Part shown: positions 21,658 through 34,808 of the stretch, piece after piece
Position numbering within the stretch: the stretch's first letter is position 1
Layout of the letters: each line of letters starts with the position of its first letter
The notes under the pieces: generated by a model
Seen by the model: the letters and a program-made list of their open reading frames with translations, nothing else
Told to the model about the DNA's origin: nothing
Databases searched by the model: none
Translations under genes and position numbers: made by a program
Source of the DNA: Pachyseris speciosa
Taxonomy: Eukaryota > Cnidaria > Anthozoa > Scleractinia > Pachyseridae
Direction: 5' to 3'
DNA: 64,000 bases
Assembly: GCA_016490735.1 (NCBI GenBank)
Contig: JAEMWC010000264.1
Location: forward strand, 222,501 to 286,500

Positions 21658-24600
21658 CAGCTCCTCAATTACCCCCAAAGGAACGACGGCGGTGCGAAGC
21701 TGAGTTGAGGTTGGCAACGAAAAACGGTTCCAAAGGCTTTCTCGAAGTCCTTAAATCGGTCGAAATGTTCTTCTCCCCGGAAGGCCAAAAATCTTTGGAC
21801 GAGGACATCTCGCCTCGTGTATCAACAATTTTTGATGGCCTTCTTAGAAGCCAGTCAAATTACGAAAAACTGGCTTGGTTCACATTTGATGTAAGTTATC
21901 TCGAATCCCTCTAGAGGTAGGCCCACACAAGGGGATTTGTTGCAGGAGCATGTTGCTACAAAACGTAGCAGGGACACATTTATAAACTGTACACATTAGG
22001 GATTATCTAACTGGGACGTGTAGCAGGGACATGAATCCAGGGAAGGACCACGACTTGCTCACACACACGAAAATGTAGCTGGAACATATCCCTGGTAAAT
22101 GTTACAGGGACACGTCACCTCGTGTGTGTTGACACTTTTTCTCTCGTGCATGAAGTTCAATAAACTGAACTCCGTGCAACATGTTGCATGACACATTTTG
22201 CACAAAATTCATGTTCCACGAATGAAAAAGGTGTCAACGCACACGAGGGAATGTGTCCATGCAACACGTCCCTGAAACATATCCCGGGAACTTTTTCCCA
22301 AGTGCGTAAACTGTGCGATTTGGTCCCTGCTACATGTCTGCTACGATTTCGTTACATGTTGCAGCGACATGTCCCCTCGTGCGGACCCTCGTGCCTTTCA
22401 TGTTTCTATAATAAGTTGTTCAAGAGCAGGATACCAATAGGTGGTTTGCAGCCAATCTCTACAGACACAGATGACAATGACGAAATGAACAAATGCTGGT
22501 GGACGATCAAAGGGAGGTAAAGAGAGATCTATTGTCCTCGTCCACCAGCATGGCGGCGATGACGTAACGTGCAAACCACCTATACGTATTTTGATTAGTT
22601 ATTATATATTGAGGGGGTGGGGAGGAGGAGGTAAATGATGTCAACAAGCCCTGTAAGAAACAGATTGGTGTGCTGATAGTATGTCCTTTTTATATGTGAT
22701 CTTTCAGATGCTTCGAAGAGCGGGAAAAGAAGATGACATGGAGTTAATTTGGGACTATTTAGAAGACGTTCTGGCCCCATTTATCAAACGAATATTCCAA
22801 GAGTCCACTGCAGCAACCAAAATTCCCGAAGCACAGGCTTTCAAGGGAAATGTTAACGTGTGGGACGCTCTGGCGGAAAAGATGATCACTTTTACGCCAA
22901 GGGAGGTAAGACTCTTAACTGATATAGCCACTCGGTCCTGAACAATGTCAACTTTTATCACTTCCGACTGTCCCTGTCATCGACCTGTCCCTGTTGGTAG
23001 GGACATAGAGGAACAATGACAACTTATTAACATGCCAACTCATAAAATGATTTTCGGTTTTGTTACGATTATCTCTAACCAATTTCTCAAATTTTCTCAA
23101 ATGCTTTCCCGTAGATTATCACTATTATAAAAAATTTCCTTCGGGGACTGTAATTTGCCTAAATTGTTTCCAGAGTATAAACGTTAGGGTTAGGGTTGGG
23201 GTTGGGGTTAGGGTTAGGGCTGAACTTCTTTGGCATATTAAATGATACTAGATCACTATCGTAACTGCTTATGCGCAAGTAATACCGTCATAAAGTTAAG
23301 CTTTCATATAGTTGTTGACAAGTGGCATTATGCTTGTCCAATTTTCAACTAATTGGTGCGCCGATTCTTTTGTAGGTCTCATACGTCTGCCGCAGAATAA
23401 AACTAAAAGGGGTGGAATGTATTTGCCTCTCCTTGAACTTCCTTAATGCAGTCCTGGGAACGCCAAGTGACAGGTTATGCATTCGAGAAATTGAATCTGC
23501 CCTTGGTAACCAGGTGCAGCTTATGCAATACAAAGGCCGTCGAAGGTTTCTCAGTCCCGACTCTGGCGAAGATTATTTCAAGGTAATAAGATGTAGTATT
23601 GGACTTTTCAGGGTTAGTTAGTAAGAAGTAAAATTGTACTATTTTGCGAACCACACACAAGATTTCGCCAATAAAAGTAATGCCACGCGTTAGCAGGCCT
23701 GCTGTCCAACAGATTTTAGGACTCAAGTAAAACAAATTCAATGTGCATTGTTCCAAACTCTTTTTCACAGATAGTGAAAGGCATCGACGTCATTGGAAAA
23801 ACAGAGTTCATCAGGGCATTAGGGATCCCCGAGCAATTCGTACCAGCTCCTTTAAGGAGAATTGTACACGGAAATGTAACTTCTGAAGAAACTGCAGGTA
23901 ACTGAAATAAACAAAGGAACCATGACCTCAACCATGAGTCCATGTCACCTCGATCATTATTAAAATTTCCGTTATGACCATTAGCAATGCTGATTCATTC
24001 TCTAGTAGTTCATAACATTATTTTTTTTAATGCAGATGATGCCACCAGAGAGATTATAACAGAAACAGAGAATAACCCTGAAACAGGTGCGAAATGTTTT
24101 GAAAATTTTCTGAAATATGCATCTGATCGCCCCTCCCATTTCACGGTCTTGTATCCATCGTCAGTTGCAGGTGACAGTATGGTTTAGGAGTTCATAACAT
24201 GCAGATGATATCACCAGAAACATTATACCAGAAACAGAGAATAACCCTCATACAAGTGCGAAATGTTCTTAACATTTTCTGAAATATGTACCGGATCGCC
24301 CCTCCCATTTCACGGTCCTGGGTCTATCGTCAGTTGCAGGCAGTATGGATTTGGAATTCATAACATTATTTTTTTAACGCAGATGATGCCGCCAGAGAGA
24401 TTATGACAGAAACAGATAATAACTCTCAAACAGGTGCGAAATGTTTTTGTTTTGTTAGTTTTTTTTTAACATTTTCTGAAATATGAGCAGGATCGCCCCT
24501 GCCATTTGACGGTCCACGGTCCTGTATCCATCGTCAGTTGCAGGCAGTATGGTTTAGGAGTTCATAACATTATTTTTTTAATGCAGATGATGCCGCCAGA

Positions 24601-26243
24601 GAGATTATGACAGAAACAGATAATAACTCTCAAACAGGTGCGAAATGTTTTTGTTTTGTTAGTTTTTTTTTAACATTTTCTGAAATATGCGCAGGATCGC
24701 CCCTGCCATTTGACGGTCCACGGTCCTGTATCCATCGTCAGTTGCAGGTGACAGTATGGTTTAGGAGTTCATAACATTATTTTTTTTAATGCAGATGATG
24801 CCACCAGAAATATTATAACAGAAACAGAGAATAACCCTCAAACAGGCGCGAAATGTTTTGTAAATTTTCCGAAATATGCATCGGATCGCCCCTCCCATTT
24901 CACGGTCCTGTATCCATCGCCAGTTGCAGGCAGTATGGATTTGGAATTCATACCATAATTTTTTAAATGCAGATGATGTCACCAGAGAGATTATAACAGA
25001 AACAGAGAATAACCCTCATACAGGTGAAAAAATGTTTTTGTTTCAGTGTTTTGTTATGTTTTTTCAACATTTTCTCAAATATGCGCCGGATCGCCGGGTC
25101 AAGAAAGGAAATAAGTTACTTCTAAGTCCTTTTTGCTTCTTCTTCAGTTGGCACAACTGCAGGAGCAATCAACCTGCAATCGGAAGGCAATGGCAACAAA
25201 GGTAGTTGACTGTTTTGTCGAAGTCCAAGCACTTACTTTGAAAGACGAACTTCAAGTGACACGTATTCTTGTATCCAGCTTTTCCGTCGAAGGAAACTAA
25301 TAGTCCGTATACAGTGAGACCTGTGTCTAAAAGCGAGCACGGGTGATTTTTTTAAGCGAAACGTATTTCTGCGTCTAACGCTCTTATTATACCTATGTCA
25401 CTGTTAAAATTTGAAGATTATTAACTTCTAACTGATTCCGTTTGTTTAGTTTTCTTTTGGTTATTTTCCAGGTGATGTCGATGAAATTGTCATAGGGGAC
25501 AATGAAAAAGAAGAAGAACAGGTAAATTTTGTTAATCAGTGTTGTTATTTGAGGTTCATCCAAGAGAAAAATGGTTGTGCAGGACTTACACTTGAAAATT
25601 TCTTTTTGCTGTATAGGTTCTTGACGACGCGGCATTGGTTAATGCGGCAAAAGGTATAAACAGCTACATCACCCATTTCTGTACAGATGTTCTAAACTTT
25701 ATTTATCGGCTATACATTATCAATAACCATTTCAAGAATACCAGGGATATTTTCACAAGAAACAGTCACCTTACACTGCCTCAAATATGTACCAGCTAGT
25801 TTGTATTTTATTTCTCTTTTTCTATTTAGAAGCAGAATCCTCCTTAACACGTCCGGGCCATAAAAGAAAACATAGACGAGGTAAAATATTAAGGCAAACA
25901 TGATAGTGCTATGACTAGTTCTTATAGCGAAGTGTCGGGAATTACCACGAGCGACAGCTAACATGAATTGAGCACTAAGTCGTCCCATCGACTGGTTTAA
26001 ATTAATTGAAGCCGAGAAAACCTGGTCAACAGGTAAACAAAAGCACAAAAGCAAATTTAAGTTCCTGGGCTGATGTCAGATCACTGTGCGCGTTTTTGAG
26101 CCTCTGAATTAACAGGCATATACAACTGAGTTAGCTAGCCTACCGACCCGACTGAACACCGTTCCTTTCATGCAGGAAATATCCTGAACAACCTTGACGA
26201 TGGACTGGCTGCAAGGAACGAAATCTCCCACCAAAGAGATTGA
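21658..26243 (+). CDS. spliced cargo gene of unknown family inside the giant element
   Basis: Ten exons with GT-AG borders join in phase without a stop: 21658-21890, 22708-22905, 23376-23582, 23771-23897, 24036-24086, 25148-25201, 25472-25521, 25617-25653, 25830-25880 and 26176-26243 (TGA 26241-26243). The product is about 357 residues, with the N-terminus missing or not found. The first 240 residues look globular and mostly helical (GFLEVLKSVEMFF, MELIWDYLEDVLAPFIKRIF, CICLSLNFLNAVLG, TEFIRALGIPEQF). The last 100 come from six short exons and are acidic, then basic (GHKRKHRRG, possible nuclear signal). I do not recognise the family. Five further copies of the 51-bp exon lie in the intron after 24086. 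The intact frame argues for selection or recent activity; it may be a captured host gene or an accessory protein of the element. Confidence 0.7.
21916..22388. mobile_element. MITE in cargo-gene intron 1
   Basis: GGCCCACACAAGGGGAT at the left and GTCCCCTCGTGCGGACC at the right are imperfect inverted ends. Inside, GTAGCAGGGACA and CATGTTGC motifs are repeated in both orientations. There is no coding potential. Confidence 0.6.
22437..22584. mobile_element. 150-bp MITE in cargo-gene intron 1
   Basis: ATAGGTGGTTTGCA (22438) recurs inverted at 22570-22583. An inner pair, ATGCTGGTGGACGA and TCGTCCACCAGCAT, extends the hairpin. Such a nested palindrome is typical of a MITE. Confidence 0.65.
23183..23219 (+). 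repeat. interstitial telomere-like tract
   Basis: Six units of GTTAGG or GTTGGG type, matching the metazoan TTAGGG telomere repeat with two G changes. It lies in a cargo-gene intron and is too short to be a telomere. Confidence 0.7.
24036..25023 (+). repeat. 51-bp exon and flanks amplified six times
   Basis: Copies of one exon lie at 24036-24086, 24205-24255, 24383-24433, 24587-24637, 24795-24845 and 24973-25023, each with its own TTTTTTAATGCAG-type acceptor. Each copy is 51 bp and phase 1-1, so any number could be included without shifting the frame; the product is variants of DDATREIITETENNPETG. Copy 2 has lost its pyrimidine tract and donor, copy 5 has a GC donor, and copies 1, 3, 4 and 6 have GT. 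Spacing is 169 to 208 bp. Confidence 0.8.
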
Positions 26244-26672
26244 GGAAGGCCACCTTAAAAAGGTAACATGATTGTAAGAGGATTTTTTGAATCGTCTTTC
26301 TCTCATCCTCTGGATTCCTTTTTTTCTACTGTATATTATGATCTGAACAAAAATGCTGAAGAATGATCGTAGATTTCAAACTGACAAGGTTAGATGCGAT
26401 CCAGCCGGCTGCATATTAGATCCTATGAATGTAATTTTGGCAGCTGTGTGCAATGCACCAGTTTTCCATTAATCATTGAAACGGACAGCAATACACTTCT
26501 TTTAACAGTGGTACTATGTAGAGGAATCCTCCTCGCTTATGCCTACAATCAAAGGAGAGAAAAATGCGGCGAATATTTTCCGAATTCATCTTATGCCGTC
26601 ATGTGAGTAACAATAATTAGTGGAATGCGTTGTTTTTTTATCGCCGATTTTTGGTCCGTAGAGCATCACTAA

Positions 26673-27063
26673 GGCCCCGTTTATATGGAGAAAAGTTGTC
26701 CCAGATAAGAGGGTCACCCTTCCAGCCGAGTCAACTTTTGTGAGCGTTTATATGAGAAAAATTTGACCCCTTTGCCCGAGCCAGCCGCACTCGCGCATGC
26801 TCTGATTGTTTCACCTTGACCGAGATGACCCGGCTAGGCGAGCCAAAGTGTTTATACGGAGAAAAGTTGGCTCGACTACCATCGAAAGAGGGTGACCCGG
26901 CTAGGCGTTTCACCCTTCTAGCCAAGCCAACTTTTTGTTTCTCATTTAAACGGTTCGCCAAGTTTTGTAAGGAAATGTAGGAAACGTTGGCTTGCCCAGG
27001 GTAGCTCGGGTAGGCGGGGTGACCCTTCTACTCGGGGCAACTATTCTCCATATAAACGGGGCC
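26673..27063. mobile_element. MITE with TAA target duplication (Harbinger-like)
   Basis: The ends GGCCCCGTTTATATGGAG and CTCCATATAAACGGGGCC are perfect inverted repeats, flanked by TAA on both sides (26670-26672, 27064-27066). TAA duplications are typical of PIF/Harbinger elements. The interior repeats GGGTGACCC, CGAGCCA and AAGTTGGC motifs in both orientations. A fragment of the same family lies at 51840-51905. Confidence 0.8.
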
Positions 27064-27328
27064 TAACTGAAAGATAATATTTTCCCGCTAGTGCAAACAA
27101 TTAAGGTTTCATATGCGCTACGGTAGAAAACAACACAACTGAATTTTTTTTACATATATTTCGTTTCAGTAACCGGCTGTAAATCAGTTCACCTGAGCCA
27201 CTCCACCTGGATGTCGCTGTCCTCCTTCATGGGAAGTCCTGTTCATGAACTGTGGGAATTCGAGTACAGATTCCGGCACCTCTGGCAAGATCCAGATCCA
27301 TCAAGTTGTTTGTTCTATAATCATTGTG

Positions 27329-27329
<1 letters not shown>

Positions 27330-27400
<71 letters not shown>
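27330..27400. repeat. ATT microsatellite
   Basis: About 24 TTA/ATT units. It produces poly-Tyr and poly-Asn ORFs on the two strands, which are not genes. Confidence 0.9.
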
Positions 27401-27402
<2 letters not shown>

Positions 27403-29479
27403 GTAATATATGAATTGTAAACAGTTTACTTAACCGCCACTTTGCAGAAATGCAGCCGTCAGAAAAAAGAAAGAAAAAAAGGAAGAAAAAACTGTAGCAT
27501 CCTTTGCCGATATTTGCCACAGTTCGTGTTTTACCTGAAACGGAATTTCTGGATCACCTCAGAATTTTGAAGTATAAAAGAATATATTATTTACCTCGCA
27601 TCAAAGTTCTCGTTGACATGACCAGCGCAAGTCATATTTATTCACAATTAGCGCAAATTAATGATCATCATTAAAGTTGAGCATTTGTTGTCATTTTTTT
27701 TTGCGATGCCAGTGCCATCAATTCAATGATAAGATAAATTATTGTTTACTTTGTAAGGTATATAACGTATGGAAATAATTTTATCTATTTGAAATTTATT
27801 TAACTTCAAGGTTGTTGCAAATGGCTGATCATTTTGAGAAAATAAGTTGAATGTGTAAGTCATTGTATTGAAAAACAATAAAAACGTGATCATTCTCAGC
27901 ATACGAGATTCTTAATTGTTGAAGACGTTGGGTTACCTCTTGTTGAAGATGCTGACTTGCCTTGCCTTGTCAGAAGAGCGAAAGACAAAGCTATTGGTAG
28001 CCTGTGTACATCCGCCTCCTCCCCTCAAATTTAGGCTAAGCTCTTCGGAAACTCTGCTCGCAGGGTAATGTTGTTTGCTTTTAGTACAAACTCCCACCCA
28101 CTCGGTCAAAATAGCAAATAAATGCCCCCTCTCCAAGACGAATAAGCACCTTCCTACCCTCCCCATCGCTTCCTTAAATAGTAGAGATACAAGGAACACC
28201 TGTTGCTTTCGTCATGCAGTTAATTTATAATCTTAGAAACTTTAACTATGGTAGCAGCATCAGCACATGTAGGAGAACAGTTTACTTTCCGTTATTATAA
28301 ATTCAGTTCCAGTTATTTCTATCTCTAATTGCGCCTGCAGAGTTTTTTATATGCATTAACCAAAATAAAGTTGCAGTTCGTTGGAAGAAAACGCACCCTC
28401 GCCCCTTGATTAAGCGCCCTCATTCCAATATACAAGAGCCCGGGCGCTTATTCGAAGAAATACCGGGTAATAAGAGTCACATTATAGTTATACCTAAATA
28501 CAAAGGTTAAAGCTCAGCGATCTCAGAGATGGTAATTTGGGATTGTTGCTTTCAACGCGTCTTCCGCATTCTACTGATCCACGTTAAGCGTAGGAAACTT
28601 AATCTTTGCCAAATTTCGATGCATTTGAACGCAGACATCGAACACTGAACGCAGTACGACAATTCTTAGGTATCAACATTTAACGTCTCGCTTATTGCAC
28701 CTTATTCGACCTAAAGTGGTCTTAAAGTCGGCCAACCATGTAAATAATATCATGATATTAGTTTCTCAAGGTGAAAAAACAAGCTCTGATCCGCTTTACA
28801 TATTTTTCTGACCACAGTCAACATCCAACAAAAGCAATTTCTCTATTTCCGAAGGGCCAGTGTATTACCGCTACATTTTTCTTTAAGCGAATGATACACT
28901 GTTCACTACTTGTTGAGCAACAAATGTTGCAGCTGCTGTTCAACAAATCTGAAATGTTGAATAGTGTATCATGTGATATTGAACGTTGAAATATGCCGTT
29001 TAACACTGACGGCATGTCTAATTCACGGAACCCACGAAACCTACGGAACCCACCGGGAACCGCCTTCTGTGTAAATGTTTCCTCATCTCTTTACTGATGT
29101 TTTGTTTCATTCACAAATAGTCAGAATACCACGTGGGCAATGGGGAGACCAATAATGATAAAAATAAATAAGACAATAATAAAAACTTTTTTAATGTGTC
29201 AATAATTACCTAATTTACACATAGTGTCTATGTATTTTCAGAAAATGCGTCTTTTTCTGCAAGAAGTTGTAGCCTGCGTTGCGATTAAGTGCCGTAGAAA
29301 GACATTTTAAATTACCTTATTGTGTTTGAACTCTCTTTAAACTGATGTTTTCGTAAGCTAGAAGAATTTAATCTGTACGGTTCCTTAGCCGAAATTAGAA
29401 TTGACCGAAAATATAAGCGAACGAAATCTTCATTGGAGAAAATGACTTTAAACAGACGAAATGACTGAGTGTACTAGGA
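27401..29479. other. no gene recognised; repeat debris inside giant element
   Basis: Short ORFs only. 28377-28470 (CTTGATTAAGCGCCCTCATT, GAGCCCGGGCGCTTATTCGA) looks like a dispersed repeat. 29158-29215 (AATAATAAAAACTTTTTTAA, then TGTGTCAATAATTACC) resembles the retroposon tail at 45981. Confidence 0.45.
28886..28977. repeat. 92-bp hairpin
   Basis: AATGATACACTGTTCA at the left pairs with TGAATAGTGTATCATG at the right; inner TTGTTGAGCAACAA and GTTCAACAA add to the fold. It is a short palindrome, perhaps a small MITE. Confidence 0.55.
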
Positions 29480-31483
29480 ATACAAGGTGTGCATGGGTAA
29501 ACGGGGTGTACAAGAGAAAAATGGTCTACAGCAAATACAGGGTGTACAGGGATTACAGTGTGTAAATGGGCATACAGGATGTACAGGGGAATACAAGGTG
29601 TAGATGGGTAAACAAAAATGAAAGGTGTACAAGAGTAAACAGTGTACAGTGTACAGTGAACACAGGGTGTCTACGGGAATACAGGGTCAATATGGGTAAA
29701 CAGAGTGTACATGAACATACAGGCTGTACAGGGGAATACAGCGTCTACATGGGAATACAGGGTGTACATGGAAATACATGGTGTACATGGGTAAAAAGGT
29801 TGTACATGGGAATACAGAGTGGACAAGGGGAATACAGGGTGTACGTGGGAATACAGGGTGTACACGGGAATACAGGGTGTACAGGGGAATACAGGGTGTA
29901 CATGGGAATACAGGGTGTACATGGGAATACAGGGTGTACGTGGGAATACAGGGTGTACAAGGGAATACAGGGTGTACATGGGAATACAGGGTGTACAGGG
30001 GAATACAGGGTGTACAGGGGAAAACAGGGTGTACATGGGAATACAGGGTGTACATAGGAATACAGGGTGTACATGGGAATACAGAGTGTCCGTGGGAATA
30101 CAGGGTGTACATGGGAATACAGGGTGTACATGGGAATACAGGGTGTACATGGGAATACAGGGTGTACATGGGAATACAGGGTGTACATGGGAATACCGGG
30201 TGTACATGGAATAAAGGGGTACATGGGAATACAGGGTGTACATGGGAATACAGGGTGTAGATGGGAATACAGGGTGTACAAGGGAATACAGGGTGTACAT
30301 GGGAATACAGGGTGTACATGGGAATACAGGGTGTACAGGGGAATACAGAGTGTACAAGGGAATACAGGGTGTACATGGGAATACAGGGTGTACATGGGAA
30401 TACAGGGTGTATAGGGGAATACAGGGTGTACATGGAAATACAGGGTGTACATGGGAATACAGGGTGTACATGGGAATACAGGGTGTACATGGGAATACAG
30501 GGTGAACAGGGGAATACAGGGTGTACATGGAAAGACAGGGTGTACATGGGAATACAGAGTGTACATGGGAATACAGAGTGTACATGGGAATACAGTGTGT
30601 ACGTAAGAATACAGGGTGTACATGGGAATACAGGGAATACAGGGTGTACAAGGGTATACAGGGTGTACATGGAAATACATGGTGTACATGGGTAGACAGG
30701 TTGTACATGGGAATACAGGGTGTACATGGGAATACAGGGTGTCTGTGAGAATACAGGGTGTACATGGGGATACAGGGTGTACATGGGAATACAGGGTGTA
30801 CATGGGAATACAGGGTGTACATGGGAATACAGGGTGTACATGGGAATACAGGGTGTACATGGGAATAGAGGGTGTACAAGGGAATACAGGGTGTACATGG
30901 GAATACAGGGTGTACATGGGAATACAGGGTGTACATGGGAATACAGGGTGTACATGGGAATACATGGTGTACAGGGGAATACAGGGTGTACATGGGAATA
31001 CAGGGTGTACATAGGAATACAGGGTGTACATGGGAATACAAGGTGTCTGTGGGAATACAGGGTGTACATGGGAATACAGGGTGTCCGTGGGAATACAGGG
31101 TGTACATGGGAATACAGCGTGTACATGGGAATACAGGGTGTACATGGGAATAAAGGGTGTACATGGGAATACCGGGTGTACATGGGAATACAGGGTGTAC
31201 ATGGGAATACAGGGTGTACATGGGAATACAGGGTGTACATGGGAATACAGGGTGTACAGGGGAATATAGGGTGTTTATGGGAATACAGGGTGTACATGGG
31301 AATACAGGGTGTACATGGGAATACAGGGTGTACAAGGGAAACCAGGGTGTACATGGGAATACAGGGTGTACATGGGAATACAGGGTGTACAGGGAATACA
31401 GGGTGTATAAGGGAATACAGGGTGTACATGGGAATACAGGGTGTACAGGGGAATACAGGGTGTACGTGGGAATACAGGGTGTA

Positions 31484-31555
31484 TTTGCGGGGCAAACTAC
31501 CCCTTACCTTTATATGTAAAGATAAATAAAGTTGTTGTTGTTGTTGTTGTTGTTG
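31484..31555 (+). repeat. retroposon-tail insert in array, copy 1
   Basis: TTTGCGGGGCAAACTACC, then ATGTAAAGATAAATAAAG and a TTG run interrupt the 19-bp units. An A-rich segment plus a trinucleotide run is the 3' end of many non-LTR retroposons. This copy differs from the others near ACCCCTTACC. Confidence 0.8.
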
Positions 31556-34118
31556 TACATGGGAATACGTGGTGTACAGGGAATACAGGGTGTACAAGGG
31601 AATACAGGGTGTACATGGGAATACAGGGTGTACACTGGGAATACAGGGTGTACATGGGAATACATGGTGTACAGAGATTACAGGGTGTACAAGGGAATAC
31701 AGGGTGTACATGGGAATACAGGGTGTACATGGGAATACAGGGTGTACATGGGAATACAGGGTGTACATGGAAATACAGGGTGTACATGGGAATACAGGGT
31801 GTACAGGGAATACAGGGTGTACAGGGAATACAGGGTGTACATGTGAATACAGGGTGTACAGGGGAATACAGGGTGTACAGGGAAATACAGGGTGTACAAG
31901 GGAATACAGGGTGTACATGGGAATACAGGGTGTACATGAGAATACAGGGTGTACAGGGGAATACAGGGTGTACATGGAAATACAGGGTGTACATGGGAAT
32001 ACAGGGTGTACATAGGAATACAGAGTGTACATGGAATACAGGGTGTAAATGGGAATACAGGGTGTACATGGGAATACAGGGTGTACGTGGGAATACAGGG
32101 TGTACATGGGAAAACTGGGTGTACATGGGAATACAGGGTGTCCGTGGGAATACAGGGTGTACATGGGAATACAGGGTGTACATGGGAATACAGGGTGTAC
32201 AGGGGAATACAGGGTGTACATGGGAATACAGGATGTACATGGGAATACAGGGTGTACATGGGAATACAGGGTGTACATGGGAATACAGGGTGTACAAGGG
32301 AATACAGGGTGTATATCTGAATACAGGGTGTACATGGGAATACAGGGTGTACATGGGAATACAGGGTGTACAGGGGAATACAGGGTGTACAAGGGAATAC
32401 AGGGTGTACAGGGGAATACAGGTTGTACAAGGGAATACAGGGTGTACAGGGGAATAAAGGGTGTACATGGAAATACAGGGTATACATGGGAATACAGGGT
32501 GTACATGGGAATACAGAGTGTACATGGGAATACAGGCTGTACATGGGAATACAGGGTGTACATGGGAATACAGGGTGTACGTGGGAATACAGGGTGTACA
32601 TGGAAATAAAGGGAATAAAGGGTGTACAAGGGTATACAGGGTGTACACGAGAATACAGGGTGTACATGGGAATACAGGGTGTCCGTGGGAATACAGGGTG
32701 TACATAGGAATACAGGGTGTACATAGGAATACAGGGTGTACATGGGAATACAGGGTGTACATGGGAATACAGGGTGTACATGGGAATACAGGGTGTACAA
32801 GGGAATACAGGGTGTACATGGGAATACAGGGTGTACATGGGAATACAGGGTGTACATGGGAATACAGGGTGTAAAGGGGAATACAGGGTGTACAAGGGAA
32901 TACAGGGTGTACATGTGAATACAGGGTGTACATGGGAATACACGGTGTACAGGGGAATACAGGGTGTACATGGAAATACAGGGTGTACATGGGAATACAG
33001 GGTGTACATGGGAATACAGAGTGTACATGGGAATACAGGGTGTACATGGGAATACAGGGTGTACATGGGAATACAGGGTGTACGTGGGAATACAGTGTGT
33101 ACAGGGAATACAGGGAATACAGGTGGTACAAGGGTATACAGGGTGTACACGAGAATACAGGGTGTACATGGGAATACAGGGTGTACATGGGAATACAGGG
33201 TGTACATGGGAATACAGGGAATACAGGGTGTACAAGGGTATACAGGGTGTACATGAGAATACAGGGTGTACATGGGAATACAGGGTGTACAGGGATTACA
33301 GGGTGTGCATGGGAATACATGGTGTACAGGGATTACAGGGTGTACATGGGAGTACAGGGTGTACATGGGAATAAAGGGTGTACGTGGGAATACAGGGTGA
33401 ACAAGGGAATACAGGGTGTACATGGGAATACAGGGTGTAACGGGGAATACAGGGTGTACAGGGGAATACAGGGTGTACATGGAATACAGGGTGTACATGG
33501 GAATACAGGGTGTACATGGAATACAGGGGGTACATGGGAATACAGGTTGTCCGTGGGAAAACAGAGTGTACATGGGAATATAAAGTGTACAGGGGAATAC
33601 AGGGTGTACAGGGGAATACAGGGTGTTCATGGGAATACAGGGTGTACATAGGAATACAGCGTGTACATGGGAATACAGGGTGTCCGTGGGAATACAGGGT
33701 GTACATGGGAATACAGGGTGTACAGGGGAATACAGGGTGTACAAGGGAATACAGAGTGTACATGGGAATACAGGGTGTACATGAGAATACAGGGTGTACA
33801 GGGAATACAGGGTGTACATGGAAATACATGGTGTACATGGAATACAGGGTGTACATGGGAATACAGAGTGTACATGGGAATACATGGTGTACAGGGGAAT
33901 ATAGGGTGTACATGGGAATACAGGGTGTACATGGGAATAAAGGGTGTACATGGGAATACAGGGTGTACAAGGGAATCCAGGGTGTACATGGGAATACAGG
34001 GTGTACATGGGAATACAGGGTGTACAGGGAATACTGGGTGTACAAGGGAATACAGGGAGTACATGGGAATACAGGGTGTACAGGGGAATACAGGGTGTAC
34101 GTGGGAATACAGGGTGTA

Positions 34119-34190
34119 TTTGCGGGGCAAACTACCCTTACCTTTTATATGTAAAGATAAATAAAGTTGTTGTTGTTGTTGTTGTTGTTG
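34119..34190 (+). repeat. retroposon-tail insert in array, copy 2
   Basis: Same insert as at 31484. The flanking units on both sides also match those of the other copies, so it spread with array segments, not by new insertions. Confidence 0.8.
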
Positions 34191-34729
34191 TACATGGGAA
34201 TACGTGGTGTACAGGGAATACAGGGTGTACAAGGGAATACAGGGTGTACATGGGAATACAGGGTGTACACTGGGAATACAGGGTGTACATGGGAATACAT
34301 GGTGTACAGGGATTACAGGGTGTACAAGGGAATACAGGGTGTACATGGGAATACAGGGTGTACATGGGAATACAGGGTGTACATGGGAGTACAGGGTGTA
34401 CATGGGAATACAGGGTGTACATGGGAATACAGGGTGTACATGGGAATACAGGGAATACAGGGGTACAAGGGAATACAGGGTGTACATGGGAATACAGGGT
34501 GTACAGGGGAATATAGGGTGTACATGGGAATACAGGGTGTACATGGGAATACAGGCTGTACATGGGAATACAGGGTGTACAAGGGAATCCAGGGTGTACA
34601 TGGGAATACAGGGTGTACATGGAATACAGGGTGTACAGGGAATACAGGGTGTACAAGGGAATACAGGGTGTACATGGGAATACAGGGTGTACAGGGGAAT
34701 ACAGGGTGTACGTGGGAATACAGGGTGTA

Positions 34730-34777
34730 TTTGCGGGGCAAACTACCCTTACCTTTTATATGTAAAGATAAATAAAG

Positions 34778-34807
<30 letters not shown>
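34730..34807 (+). repeat. retroposon-tail insert in array, copy 3
   Basis: Same insert, with two extra TTG units. It lies 611 bp after copy 2. Confidence 0.8.
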
Positions 34808-34808
<1 letters not shown>

